From positions 60,610 to 124,609 of the forward strand of contig LXQJ01000012.1 in NCBI GenBank assembly GCA_001683895.1: a stretch of DNA of 64,000 bases. Direction: 5' to 3'. The notes below the pieces were generated by a model. It was not told where the DNA came from. It saw nothing but the letters and a program-made list of their open reading frames with translations, and did not search any database. The position numbers and the translations under genes were made by a program. Each line of letters starts with the position of its first letter. Within the stretch, counting starts at the first letter, position 1. Below are positions 23,474 through 33,862 of the stretch, one piece after another. Origin of the DNA: Luteimonas sp. ANT-B3E (GTDB lineage: Bacteria; Pseudomonadota; Gammaproteobacteria; Xanthomonadales; Xanthomonadaceae).

Positions 23474-23875
23474 TCAGCTTCCTTGCATGCGGCCGGCCTG
23501 GGCACAGGCACGTTCGCGGTCTGCCGCACTTGCACCCGCCATCTTCGTTTTGCCCTCGGCGTACCCCGCATCGAACGCTGCATCGAATGCCGGACCCGGC
23601 ATGCCCGACTGACCCGACAACATGCGTTGCGCTTCCTTCATATCGCCAAGCTGGGCAGCGCTGTAATCGCCGCAAACCTCTGCGAGGGCCAGTATCCCAC
23701 CGCCAAAGTGCGCCATCTGGGCAGCCACCGGGGCGACGGGGACCACCTGCGATGCGACGGCGGGTTCAGCGGCAGCCGGGGCGGTCGCCGCGTCATTGCT
23801 GCACGCCGTCGCTGCAACGACCATGGCCAGCGCCAGGATCAGCTGCCCACGACACGATCTCTGCGAGGTTGCCAT
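23474..23875 (-). CDS. putative lipoprotein
   Basis: lipobox VAATACSND. Confidence 0.6.
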   Translation of the reverse strand: MATSQRSCRGQLILALAMVVAATACSNDAATAPAAAEPAVASQVVPVAPVAAQMAHFGGGILALAEVCGDYSAAQLGDMKEAQRMLSGQSGMPGPAFDAAFDAGYAEGKTKMAGASAADRERACAQAGRMQGS

Positions 23876-24060
23876 GGACTCAACTCCTGTCAGTGGGGAG
23901 ACGCCGCGGATGTTGACCGGGCGAGCCGGACCTCCGCACTTTGACATCGCCGTACCTGCGGCGCTGGCCAAGCTGTGCATGCGTTCCGGGTGATGGACCT
24001 GTTTCCTGCTTCACGGCAACGGGGGCATGTGCAGAAGTACGCCGCCGTAGCTGCGACTGC

Positions 24061-25617
24061 TCAGAGCCTCACCAGCTCGACGCGACGGTTCAATGCCTTG
24101 CCTGCATCGGTTGCATTGTCCGCGACCGCCCTCTCGGCGCCATGGCCCGTCGCCCGCAGCCGGTCCGCCACGATTCCGGCCTCGACCAATGACGCCATGA
24201 CGGATTGAGCCCGCGCTAGTGACAGCGCCTTGTTGCGGGCGGCGTCGCCGCTGGCATCGGTATGTCCGTCGATCGAGAGTCGCAGTGAGCGGTCGTCGCG
24301 CAGCAGCGCCACCACCTGGTCCAGCTGTGGCTGCGAGTCCGGCAGGATGTCGGCCTTGTCGACCGCGAAGTTGACCGCGATCGCGACCCGACCGTCTTCG
24401 GCGATGCCCTGCTTCAGCGCATCCGCGGGCAGCAGCGCCGCGGTCTGCTGGAAGCCCTCGCGCTCGACGACGACCCAGCCCGCGATCAGCGGGTCGAGCC
24501 GCGCGTGGATCCAGACCTGGCGGCCGTCATCGAGATCGACGCGCCAGGTACTGCGGTCGTCCTCGTCCCAGCTGTACCCGGCAGCGTTCCCATACGGGCT
24601 CTTGCGCTCGAAGGAGATGCCCTCTGACGCCGCGACCGGAACAGGCCCGGCGTGCACCAGCGCGCCACCGGCCTCGGCCATCATTGCTTCGAGATGCCGT
24701 CGCACCTCGTGCATGGAGGTGGTGTCCTCTTCGGCATCGAAGGCGATCGCGTACGCCTTGCCTTCGACCTCCTCGAACGCCGCACCCGTCCAGAACGGGA
24801 ACGCGTCGTAGTCGCGCCGCAGCGGCTGATCGCGCTGGTCGTAGCCGGCGGGCAGGATCAGGTACGGGAACTCGCCGGACCAGCGCGCGGTCGGCCGGAA
24901 CGGCTGCTCGTCGACCGCTACCACCCCGGTGGAGCTGCCGTCATACGCCAGTTGGACCCAGACCGTGCGGTCGGCGCGGCGGATGACGAAGACCGCCGTG
25001 GGTGTGGTGGCGTCGTAATTCACTGCGTCGATGTACCCGTGGCCGATCTCATCCTTCAGCGACCCGTAATAGACGTCGCGCTGCAGCGGCCCGTCGTAGA
25101 CGCGGCGGCCGCCCGCCTGCTCCAGCACCGCCTCGAGATTGCGGCGCACCTCGAGAGGCGAATAGTCCTTGCCCGGCGCCGCGTCGCGGTCGATGCCGAT
25201 CGCGGCCGACCAGCTCGGTCCCTCGACCCAGTGCACGCCGTGACCAAGCCGGAACGGGAAGCGCGCATAAGCCCGCGTGCGGGCTCTGTTGACGGCCCTA
25301 TAACCGCGCGGCATGGAAAACACGGGAAGCGCGCCTAGTGCGCCTTGGGTGACCGGCACGCTGTCTGGATCGAACGCCACCTGCGGCACCGGCGTGCCGT
25401 CGCGGTCAACCAGGGCCGCGCCAGCGACGCCGCCCGGCGTGACGCTGGCACGGGCCGTCGTCGCGTCGCCTCCGGCCGCGGCAACGTCGGCGGTCGCCGC
25501 GGGCGGAGCGGCGCCGGCATCGACTCTTGGCGCTGCTGGTCCGTCGGATGCACCGTTGCATGCCGACAGCGCAGTCAGCAGGACGAGGACAATCAAGGTG
25601 GAGCGGGCATGGCGCAT
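24061..25617 (-). CDS. OmpA family lipoprotein
   Basis: C-terminal VNFAVDKADILPDSQPQLDQVVALL, LSIDGHTDASGDAARNKALSLARAQSV; lipobox LTALSAC. Confidence 0.88.
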   Translation of the reverse strand: MRHARSTLIVLVLLTALSACNGASDGPAAPRVDAGAAPPAATADVAAAGGDATTARASVTPGGVAGAALVDRDGTPVPQVAFDPDSVPVTQGALGALPVFSMPRGYRAVNRARTRAYARFPFRLGHGVHWVEGPSWSAAIGIDRDAAPGKDYSPLEVRRNLEAVLEQAGGRRVYDGPLQRDVYYGSLKDEIGHGYIDAVNYDATTPTAVFVIRRADRTVWVQLAYDGSSTGVVAVDEQPFRPTARWSGEFPYLILPAGYDQRDQPLRRDYDAFPFWTGAAFEEVEGKAYAIAFDAEEDTTSMHEVRRHLEAMMAEAGGALVHAGPVPVAASEGISFERKSPYGNAAGYSWDEDDRSTWRVDLDDGRQVWIHARLDPLIAGWVVVEREGFQQTAALLPADALKQGIAEDGRVAIAVNFAVDKADILPDSQPQLDQVVALLRDDRSLRLSIDGHTDASGDAARNKALSLARAQSVMASLVEAGIVADRLRATGHGAERAVADNATDAGKALNRRVELVRL

Positions 25618-25742
25618 GCGACGTCCTTATCGGCAGGCCCGGCGCCTATGCGCCGGACGGGAAGCGGGAATCTACACCGCCACCCGGCACCGTGCGCACA
25701 ACACGCACACCGCCCACACCGCTGTTGCGCCCCCGGCCAGCA

Positions 25743-26555
25743 TCAGCTGCGCAGCCCCACCCCGCGGCGCAGCAGCCACAGCGCCAGCGCGGCCAGCGCC
25801 ACCACGAACGTCAGCATCAGCGCGTACGCGATCCACACCGGCACGTCGCTGGTGCCCAGCAGGCCGTAGCGGAACGCGTTGACCATGTAGAACACCGGGT
25901 TGGCGTGGGTGGCGGCCTCGGCCCATGGCGGCAGCAGCTTGACCGAATAGAACACGCCGCCCAGGTAGGTGAGCGGGGTCAGGACGAAGATCGGCACGAT
26001 GGCGACGTCGTCGAACTTCTTGGCATACACCGCGTTGACGAACCCGGCCAGCGAGAAGATCGTCGCGCCCAGCAGCACCGTGGTCAGCGTCACCAGCGGG
26101 TGCGGGATGCGCACGCTGGTGAACAGCATCGCGATGCACAGCACGATGATGCCGACCAGCAGGCCGCGCAGCACCGCGCCGGCGACGTAGCCACCCAGAA
26201 TTACCCAGCTCGGCATCGGGCTGACCAGCAGCTCCTCGACGTGGCGCCCGAACTTGGCGCCGAAGAAACTCGACGAGATGTTGCCGTAACTGTTCTGGAT
26301 GACGGCCATCATCACCAGGCCGGGCACGATGAACTCCATGTAGCTGAAGCCGTCCATGGTGCCGATGCGCGAGCCGATGAGGCCGCCGAAGATCAGGAAG
26401 TACAGCGTCATCGTGATCCCCGGCGGTACCAGCGTCTGGCCCCAGATGCGCAGGATGCGGACCACCTCGCGGCGCGCGATGGTGCGCAGTGCGGTCCAGT
26501 TGCGGCGGGTGTCGGAGATCGATGCGAGCTCGCGGACGGCGGGATCGGTGCTCAT
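25743..26555 (-). CDS. ABC-2 type transporter permease
   Basis: multi-TM; YMEFIVPGLVMMAVIQNSYGNISSSFFGAKFGRHVEELLVSPM. Confidence 0.88.
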   Translation of the reverse strand: MSTDPAVRELASISDTRRNWTALRTIARREVVRILRIWGQTLVPPGITMTLYFLIFGGLIGSRIGTMDGFSYMEFIVPGLVMMAVIQNSYGNISSSFFGAKFGRHVEELLVSPMPSWVILGGYVAGAVLRGLLVGIIVLCIAMLFTSVRIPHPLVTLTTVLLGATIFSLAGFVNAVYAKKFDDVAIVPIFVLTPLTYLGGVFYSVKLLPPWAEAATHANPVFYMVNAFRYGLLGTSDVPVWIAYALMLTFVVALAALALWLLRRGVGLRS

Positions 26556-27544
26556 GCCGACGCCCCCTCAGCCTGCGGCCCGGTCATGCGCACGAACAGC
26601 TCCTCGAGCCGGTTGGACTTGGTGCGCATCGAGCGCACCCGGATGCCGGCGGCGTCGAGCGCCGCGAACACGCCGTTGAGGTCCATCGCGCGTGGCTTGT
26701 CGACTTCCAGCGTCTGGTCATCGACGCGGCCCAGCTCGGCGCCCGTGATCGTCGGCAGCGTCGCCGGCAACGCGCCGTCGATGTCGAGCACGAAGCCCTC
26801 CACGTCCAGCCGCGCCAGCAGCTCGCGCATCGGTCCGTGCGCGACGATGCCGCCGCGGTCGATGATCGCGAGATGGCGGCACAGGTGCTCCGCCTCTTCG
26901 AGGTAGTGCGTGGTCAGGATGATGGTAGTGCCGGAGGCGTTGATCTCGCGCAGCGTGGTCCACATGCCGCGACGGATCTCGATGTCGACGCCGGCGGTCG
27001 GCTCGTCGAGGATCAGCAGCCGCGGCCGCGTCATCATCGCGCGCGCGATCATCAGCCGCCGCTTCATGCCGCCCGACAGCGTGCGCGCCATGGTGTGCGC
27101 CTTTTCCCACAGCTGGGCGCGCCTGAGCTCCTGCTCCGCGCGCACCGTCGCCTCGGCGCGCGGGATGCCGTAGAAGCCGGCGTAGTTGATCAGGATGTCG
27201 AGCGGCTTCTCGAACATGTTGAAGTTGATTTCCTGCGGCACCAGGCCGATCAGGCGCATGGCGTCGTCGCGGCGCGCGTGCAGGTCGACCCCGAACACGC
27301 GGACCTCGCCGGAGGTCTTGTTGACCAGCGACGAGACGATGCCGATCAGGGTCGACTTGCCGGCGCCGTTGGGGCCCAGCAGCGCGAAGAAGTCGCCGGG
27401 GGCCACGTCCAGCGAGGTGCCCTTCAAAGCCTCGACGCCACCGTCATAGGTCTTGCGCAGGTCGCGGATGGACAGCGCCGGCGGGACAGCGTCGCTGGCG
27501 GCGTGCGCCAGTGCGCCCGTGGCGGAATGGGGTGTGGTGGCCAT
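26552..27544 (-). CDS. ABC transporter ATP-binding protein
   Basis: LLGPNGAGKSTLIGIVSSL, LSGGMKRRLMIARAMM, LLILDEPTAGVD. Confidence 0.92.
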   Translation of the reverse strand: MATTPHSATGALAHAASDAVPPALSIRDLRKTYDGGVEALKGTSLDVAPGDFFALLGPNGAGKSTLIGIVSSLVNKTSGEVRVFGVDLHARRDDAMRLIGLVPQEINFNMFEKPLDILINYAGFYGIPRAEATVRAEQELRRAQLWEKAHTMARTLSGGMKRRLMIARAMMTRPRLLILDEPTAGVDIEIRRGMWTTLREINASGTTIILTTHYLEEAEHLCRHLAIIDRGGIVAHGPMRELLARLDVEGFVLDIDGALPATLPTITGAELGRVDDQTLEVDKPRAMDLNGVFAALDAAGIRVRSMRTKSNRLEELFVRMTGPQAEGASA

Positions 27545-27683
27545 GGGGATCCTCGCCGCGGTGGCTGCGGCGGAGCCGCTATTATAGGCGTCCTGCGGAG
27601 CGCGGCCCCTCGCCGCCCCGCCGCCCGAGGCAATCCACATCAACGTTCCCCGCACCTTCCCGCTCAGGCTCGTCGGTCGCCGC

Positions 27684-28409
27684 ATGCTGGCCCCGACCAT
27701 CGCGCACCTGTCATTCGTCCGCGACGACGGACTGCCGCTGGACTTCATACCGGGGCAGTTCGTGCAGGTGCATTTCACCTACGCCGACGGCACCGCCACC
27801 AAGCGCAGCTATTCACTCGCAACGATCCACGACCACGCCATCGGCCCGGGCGAGGCGGTGGACATCGCGGTCAGCTACGTGCCCGGCGGCTCGGCGACGG
27901 CGCTGTTCGAGAGCCTCGACATCGACGGCGTGGTGCAGGCCAGCGGTCCCTACGGCCGCTTCTGCCTGATGCCGGCTGACACCAACGCGCGCTATTTGCT
28001 GATCGCAACCGGCACCGGCGTCACCCCGTACCGGGCGATGCTCCCGCTGCTGGAGCAGCAGGTCGTCGAACGAGGACTGCAGGTGGTGGTGCTGTTCGGC
28101 GCGCGCTCGCCCGAAGAGCTGCTGTACGGCGACGAGTTCCGCGCCGCCGCCGCGCGCCACCCGGGCCGCTTCCGCTTCGTGCCGTGCTTCTCGCGCGAAC
28201 TGCCGGACCCGGGCTCGGCGCACTCGCACGACGACGTCCGCCACGGCTACGTGCAGCAGTTCATCGACGAGTTCGCGCCGACCGCCGACGACGACATCGC
28301 CTATCTCTGCGGCAACCCGAACATGGTCGACGCCTGTTTCGAGGCGCTGAAGGCGCATGGCTTGCCGGTACCGCAGATCCGCCGCGAGAAGTACGTCAGC
28401 AGCAAATAG
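27684..28409 (+). CDS. fpr: ferredoxin--NADP reductase (FNR family)
   Basis: KRSYSLATIHD, ATGTGVTPYRAML, CGNPNMVDACFEALKAHG. Confidence 0.82.
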   Translation: MLAPTIAHLSFVRDDGLPLDFIPGQFVQVHFTYADGTATKRSYSLATIHDHAIGPGEAVDIAVSYVPGGSATALFESLDIDGVVQASGPYGRFCLMPADTNARYLLIATGTGVTPYRAMLPLLEQQVVERGLQVVVLFGARSPEELLYGDEFRAAAARHPGRFRFVPCFSRELPDPGSAHSHDDVRHGYVQQFIDEFAPTADDDIAYLCGNPNMVDACFEALKAHGLPVPQIRREKYVSSK

Positions 28410-28420
28410 TTGTGCGGCCT

Positions 28421-28480
28421 GTCAAGGTTGCTTGACAACGCGCGTCGACGCCGGCATCCTCAATGTCAAGCTTCCTTGAC
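28421..28480 (+). promoter_or_regulatory. two GTCAAG-N4-CTTGAC operators flanking a TTGACA-N17-CATCCT promoter
   Basis: palindromes 28421-28436 and 28465-28480; -35 at 28432-28437, -10 at 28455-28460. Confidence 0.65.
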
Positions 28481-28485
28481 AGGCC

Positions 28486-28884
28486 ATGCCGATGCGTCCC
28501 AACCACGTCCGCTACCGCCGCCAGCTGCTGGCCTCGATGCTCGCCTACGTCGTGGTCCTGTGGGCCGCGGTCTACGCGCAGCGCCTGATCGAACCCCTGC
28601 CGCTGCGTACACTGGTCGCGCTGCTGCCGCTGGTGCCGCTGGCCTTTGCGGCGCGCGCGATGCTGCGCCACGTGCGCGCCTGCGACGAGCTCGAACAGCG
28701 CATCGAGCTGGAGTCGCTGGCTGTCGCCGCGCTGGTGCTGACGATGGGGACGTTCGCGCTGGGCCTGCTGTCGATGGCGCGTGTGGTGTCGATCGACGGC
28801 ACGGTGGCGCTGGTGTGGATCCTGCCGCTGTTCATCCTGCTGCACGGCGCCTGCCGCCATGTCGCGCACCGGCGCTACCGGTAG
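28486..28884 (+). CDS. small multi-TM membrane protein
   Basis: four hydrophobic segments; ATG just after operator/promoter. Confidence 0.7.
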   Translation: MPMRPNHVRYRRQLLASMLAYVVVLWAAVYAQRLIEPLPLRTLVALLPLVPLAFAARAMLRHVRACDELEQRIELESLAVAALVLTMGTFALGLLSMARVVSIDGTVALVWILPLFILLHGACRHVAHRRYR

Positions 28885-28894
28885 GGCGCTGGCA

Positions 28895-29089
28895 GTGAAA
28901 AGCCACGTACGTCAACTCCGCGACGCCGAGGGCTGGTCGCAGGCCCGGCTGGCGGAGCTGCTGGGCGTGTCGCGGCAGACCGTCAACGCGATCGAGACCG
29001 GCAAGTACGACCCGAGCCTGCCGCTCGCGTTTGCCATCGCGGCATTGTTCTCGCGCCGCATCGAGGACATCTTCCTGCCTGGCGGTTGA
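28895..29089 (+). CDS. XRE-family HTH transcriptional regulator (short, YozG-like)
   Basis: VRQLRDAEGWSQARLAELLGVSRQTVNAIETGKYDPSLPLAFAIAALF. Confidence 0.88.
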   Translation: MKSHVRQLRDAEGWSQARLAELLGVSRQTVNAIETGKYDPSLPLAFAIAALFSRRIEDIFLPGG

Positions 29090-29168
29090 GCGCCGGCCTG
29101 GAGCGGTCACGTTCCGCCCGTCGCACCGTCATGGTTCCACACGCGCCACCACCAAGGACCTCCGCACC

Positions 29169-30677
29169 ATGCGCACGCCCCTCGCGTCTCCATTGATCCT
29201 GTCGACCGCGCTGGCACTTGCCGCCTGCGCGCCGACGACCGGCGATCCCGCCGTCGCACGCGACGGACGGCTGCAGTACGGCAGCCTCGCGTTCACGCCG
29301 TGTTCGCTGGCCACCACCGGTGCCGACGCCGTCGAGGCGCAGTGCACCACGCTCGATGTCCCCGAGAACCACGACGCACCCGAGGGCCGCACGATCACGC
29401 TGGCGATCGCCTGGCTGCCGGCGCGCGGCCTCGCCGAAGACGACCCGATCTTCATGATCGCCGGCGGGCCCGGCCAGTCGGCCCTGGAATCGTATCCGCA
29501 GGTGGACCGCGCCTTTGCCGACGCGCGCCGCAACCGGCACGTGGTGCTGGTCGACGCCCGCGGCACGGGCGGCTCGCATCCGCTGAAGTGCAAGGGCGCC
29601 GATGGCGACAACGCCTTCGTCGACGCCAACGACGCCACCCCCCAGGGCGCGGCGGCGTTCGCCGTGCGCTGCCGCGACGCACTGTCGAAGACGACCGACC
29701 TGCGCTTTTACGGCACCGCCGACCACGTGCGCGACCTCGACCTGGTGCGCCGGCGGTTGGGCGCGGAGCGCATCAACCTGGTCGGCATTTCCTACGGCAC
29801 GCGCGTGGCGCAGCAGTACGCCGCGCGCCATCCTGGCCACGTGCGCACCGTGGTGCTCGACTCGGTGGTGCCCAACACGCTGGCGCTGGGCCAGGACCAC
29901 GCGCGCAACCTCGAGGCGGCGCTGGAGACGCAGTTCGCGCGCTGCCGCGACGTGCCGGCGTGCGGCGACAGCCTCGGCGACCCGCGCCGCCAGCTGGACG
30001 CCGTCCGCGACGCGCTGCGCGCCGGCGGCATCGCACCGGTGCGCTTCCGCGACCCGGTCGGCGGTGCGTGGCGCACCGAGGTGCCGCAGTACGGCGACCT
30101 CGCCGCGCTGCTGCGCATGTACTCCTACCAGCCGCTGGCGGCGGCCACGCTGCCGCTGCTGCTGCACGAGGCATCGGAGGGCCGCTACGAGGCGCTGCTG
30201 GCGCAGTCGCGGATGCTGACCGACAGCATCGGCGACAGCATCATGCACGGCATGCAGCTGTCGGTGATGTGCACCGAGGACGCCGCCGACATGCGCATCG
30301 ACGATGGCGACGCCGCCACCGTTCTCGGCAACGAGCTGGTTGTTTTCTCGCAGGCGCAGTGCGCGGTGTGGCCGAAGGGCGCGCGCGACCCGGCGTTCCG
30401 CACGCCACTCGCGGGCGGCGTGCCGCTGCTCGCGATCAGCGGCGAGTTCGACCCGGTGACCCCGCCGCGCTACGGCGACGAGGTCGTCGCCACCCTGCCC
30501 AATGCCCGCCACCTGGTGCTGCCGGGCCAGGGCCACAACGTGATCGGCGCCGGCTGCATGCCCAAGCTGTTCGCGCAGTTCGTCGAGCGCGCCGATGCCT
30601 CCGCGCTGGATGCCGCGTGCCTCGCGCGCTTGTCACCGCTGCCGCCGTTCGCCGGCAACCATGGCTGGGAGCCCTGA
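29169..30677 (+). CDS. alpha/beta hydrolase, tripeptidyl aminopeptidase-like lipoprotein
   Basis: GGPGQSALES, VDARGTGGS, GISYGTRVAQQYA, C-terminal GEFDPVTPPRYG. Confidence 0.85.
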   Translation: MRTPLASPLILSTALALAACAPTTGDPAVARDGRLQYGSLAFTPCSLATTGADAVEAQCTTLDVPENHDAPEGRTITLAIAWLPARGLAEDDPIFMIAGGPGQSALESYPQVDRAFADARRNRHVVLVDARGTGGSHPLKCKGADGDNAFVDANDATPQGAAAFAVRCRDALSKTTDLRFYGTADHVRDLDLVRRRLGAERINLVGISYGTRVAQQYAARHPGHVRTVVLDSVVPNTLALGQDHARNLEAALETQFARCRDVPACGDSLGDPRRQLDAVRDALRAGGIAPVRFRDPVGGAWRTEVPQYGDLAALLRMYSYQPLAAATLPLLLHEASEGRYEALLAQSRMLTDSIGDSIMHGMQLSVMCTEDAADMRIDDGDAATVLGNELVVFSQAQCAVWPKGARDPAFRTPLAGGVPLLAISGEFDPVTPPRYGDEVVATLPNARHLVLPGQGHNVIGAGCMPKLFAQFVERADASALDAACLARLSPLPPFAGNHGWEP

Positions 30678-30678
30678 G

Positions 30679-31421
<743 letters not shown>

Positions 31422-31425
<4 letters not shown>

Positions 31426-32645
31426 ACACCCAAGACACCACGCAGCAGCGCCGCGGCGGCATCGCGCGGCTGTTCGACCACGGCGTGTTCGCGGTAGCGC
31501 GCAAGGAGCTGCGCGACCTGTTCCGCGACCGGCGCACGGTGATGATCGGCCTGCTGATGGGGCCGATCCTGTTCCCGGTGCTGATCCTGGGCCTCGGCGC
31601 GATGGCCGAGAAGCGCGCGCGGACCCAGCTGGAGTCCACGCTTGAACTCCCGGTGATTGGCGCCGAGCAAGCGCCCAACCTGGTGCGCTACCTCGCCAGC
31701 CAGAACATCGCGCCGAAGCCGGCCCCGGCCGACCCTGACCGCGACGTGCGCGAGCAGGCGTACGACGTGGTGCTGCGCATTGCGCCTGACTACGCGCAGG
31801 ACTGGCGCGGCAGCCGTCCCGCCGGGGTGGAGCTGATCTACGACAGCTCACGGCAGGATTCGCGCATTCCGGTGGACCGCCTGCGGCTGGCGCTGGCGCA
31901 GTACGGGCAGCAGGCGGGTGCGCTGCGCGGCCTGTCGCGCGGCAGCAGCCCGCAGCTCGGCAACGCACTGCAGATCGCGCAGCGCGACGTCGCCACGCCG
32001 GAGGCACGGCGCGGCATGCTGCTGGCCTTCCTGCCGTACCTGCTGATCCTGTCGGCCTTCATCGGCGGCGCCTACCTGGTGATCGACGTGACCGCCGGCG
32101 AGCGCGAGCGGCAGTCACTCGAGCCGCTGCTGGCGACACCCGCGGCGCGCAGCGCAATCATGAGCGGCAAGATCCTGGCCGCCACGCTGTTCGGGATGCT
32201 CAGCCTGCTGCTGATCCTGGTAGCGTTCAAGCTGAGCTTCGCGTTCGCGCCGCGCGCGATGCAGCTGGTCGACGTGTCGACGCCGATGCTGCTGCAGCTG
32301 CTGGTGGTGCTGCTGCCGATGGTGCTGATCGGCACCACGCTGCTGACCCTGATCTCGGCCAGCGTCAAGTCGGTGAAGGAGGCCCAGAGCTACATGAGCA
32401 TGCTGATGCTGCTGCCGATCATCCCGACCGTGGTACTGCTGGTGAATCCGGTGAAGAACGCACTCTGGCAGTTCGCGGTGCCGTTCCTGGCGCAGAACCA
32501 GATGCTGCTGAAGCTGATCCGCAGCGAGTGGATCAGCACGCAGGAGTGGGCGGTGTACCTGGGGGCGGGATTCGGGCTGGGCCTGCTGCTGTGGCTGCTG
32601 GCCGCGCGCCTGTACCACCGCGAGAAGCTGGCGATCTCGGCCTAG
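31422..32645 (+). CDS. ABC transporter permease (NatB-like)
   Basis: translationally coupled to upstream ATPase; ERERQSLEPLLATPAARSAIMSGKI. Confidence 0.88.
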
Positions 32646-32708
32646 GCGACGGCCGTCGACGCGCGGCCCGCGGCGCGCATGTCGCCGGCGGGCTGCAGCG
32701 GATCGTCG

Positions 32709-33761
32709 TCAGCCGCCCGGGTTGAAGCCGATCGTGCGACGGGTAGTCACGGGCGCGGCGACCGGCTCGAAGCGCCAGCGGCGCACGGCGGCGACCGCCT
32801 CGCGGTCGAACACACGCGGCGGGTTGGAACGCACCACGCGGGCGTTGGCCACCGATCCGTCCGGGTTGACGGTGAACTCGACCTGCACCTCGCCGGACTG
32901 CCCCGTGCGCAGCGCATCCGCCGGATAGCGCGGCGCCGGGGTGCTGATCGCGCGCAGCTCGGTGTTGGCCGCGGCGGGCGCCGGGGTCGGCGCCGGTCGT
33001 GGCGCGGCTTGTGCGGCCTGCTGCGCCGCGCGCTGCGCGGCTGCCTGCTCCTCGGCGCGCGCGGCGGCCGCGCGCTGTTCGGCCTCGCGCTGCGCGGCGG
33101 CCTGCGTTTCGGCCTGTTGCTGCGTTGCCAGCTGCTGTGCGGCCTGCTGTTGCTGCTGCTGCTGCTGGGTAGCACGCTCCGCCGCCAGCTCGACCTGGCG
33201 CGCGGCTTCCTGCGTAGCGGTCAGCTGCTGCTCCGCCGCGCGCCTGGTCACGGCTTCCTGCGCCGCCGCGATCGATGCCTTGAGCCGGGGCAGCGCCGGG
33301 TGCCGCGCGTCGGCCTTCTCGATCAGCGCCTGCAGCCGCTGCGCCTCGGTGAAGTCCTCGCGGTCGCGGCTCTGCTCCGTGGCGATGACCGCCATCGGCA
33401 TCAGGTCGGTCAATGCGCTGGACACCCCGGCGTCGGCCGGCTGCTTGTCGCGCAGCGCGAGGTTGTATTCCATGGCGTTGTCGCCCGCCGGTGCGTACAG
33501 CTTGCTCTGGGCATACGCTGCCCGGGCGCGGTCACGCAGCTGCTCGACCCCGAGCGCGGCGACCTCGGCGGAAACCGCCGACGCCGGCGTCGGCGCGGGC
33601 GCGGCGACAGCCGCGGGATCCGCTGCGGCGTCGGCAGGCGCGGGCTCGTCACGCTCGCAAGCGGACACCAGCAGCGCGATGGCGGCCCCGAGCGCGAGCG
33701 CCCCCGACCACTGCTTGACGGCGGATGGGTGCAGGGCACCCCTGTTCTTGACTGACATCAA
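32709..33761 (-). CDS. TonB C-terminal domain protein with predicted lipoprotein N-terminus
   Basis: lipobox LLVSAC; Q/A-rich coiled region; PAPRYPADALRTGQSGEVQVEFTVNPDGSVANARVVRS. Confidence 0.8.
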   Translation of the reverse strand: MMSVKNRGALHPSAVKQWSGALALGAAIALLVSACERDEPAPADAAADPAAVAAPAPTPASAVSAEVAALGVEQLRDRARAAYAQSKLYAPAGDNAMEYNLALRDKQPADAGVSSALTDLMPMAVIATEQSRDREDFTEAQRLQALIEKADARHPALPRLKASIAAAQEAVTRRAAEQQLTATQEAARQVELAAERATQQQQQQQQAAQQLATQQQAETQAAAQREAEQRAAAARAEEQAAAQRAAQQAAQAAPRPAPTPAPAAANTELRAISTPAPRYPADALRTGQSGEVQVEFTVNPDGSVANARVVRSNPPRVFDREAVAAVRRWRFEPVAAPVTTRRTIGFNPGG

Positions 33762-33862
33762 CGACTCTCCCCTGTCGGTGCGCGGCGCGCAGCATGGCGT
33801 AGGACGCGGCAGCGGCGACCGTTTGTCAACTCCCGGCGCCTGCCCCGCCCCCGCGCGCGATG

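Noticed and set aside
33010-33200. Glutamine/alanine-rich low-complexity repeat as a DNA repeat element
   Set aside because: Explained by coding sequence of the Q/A-rich region of the TonB-domain protein.
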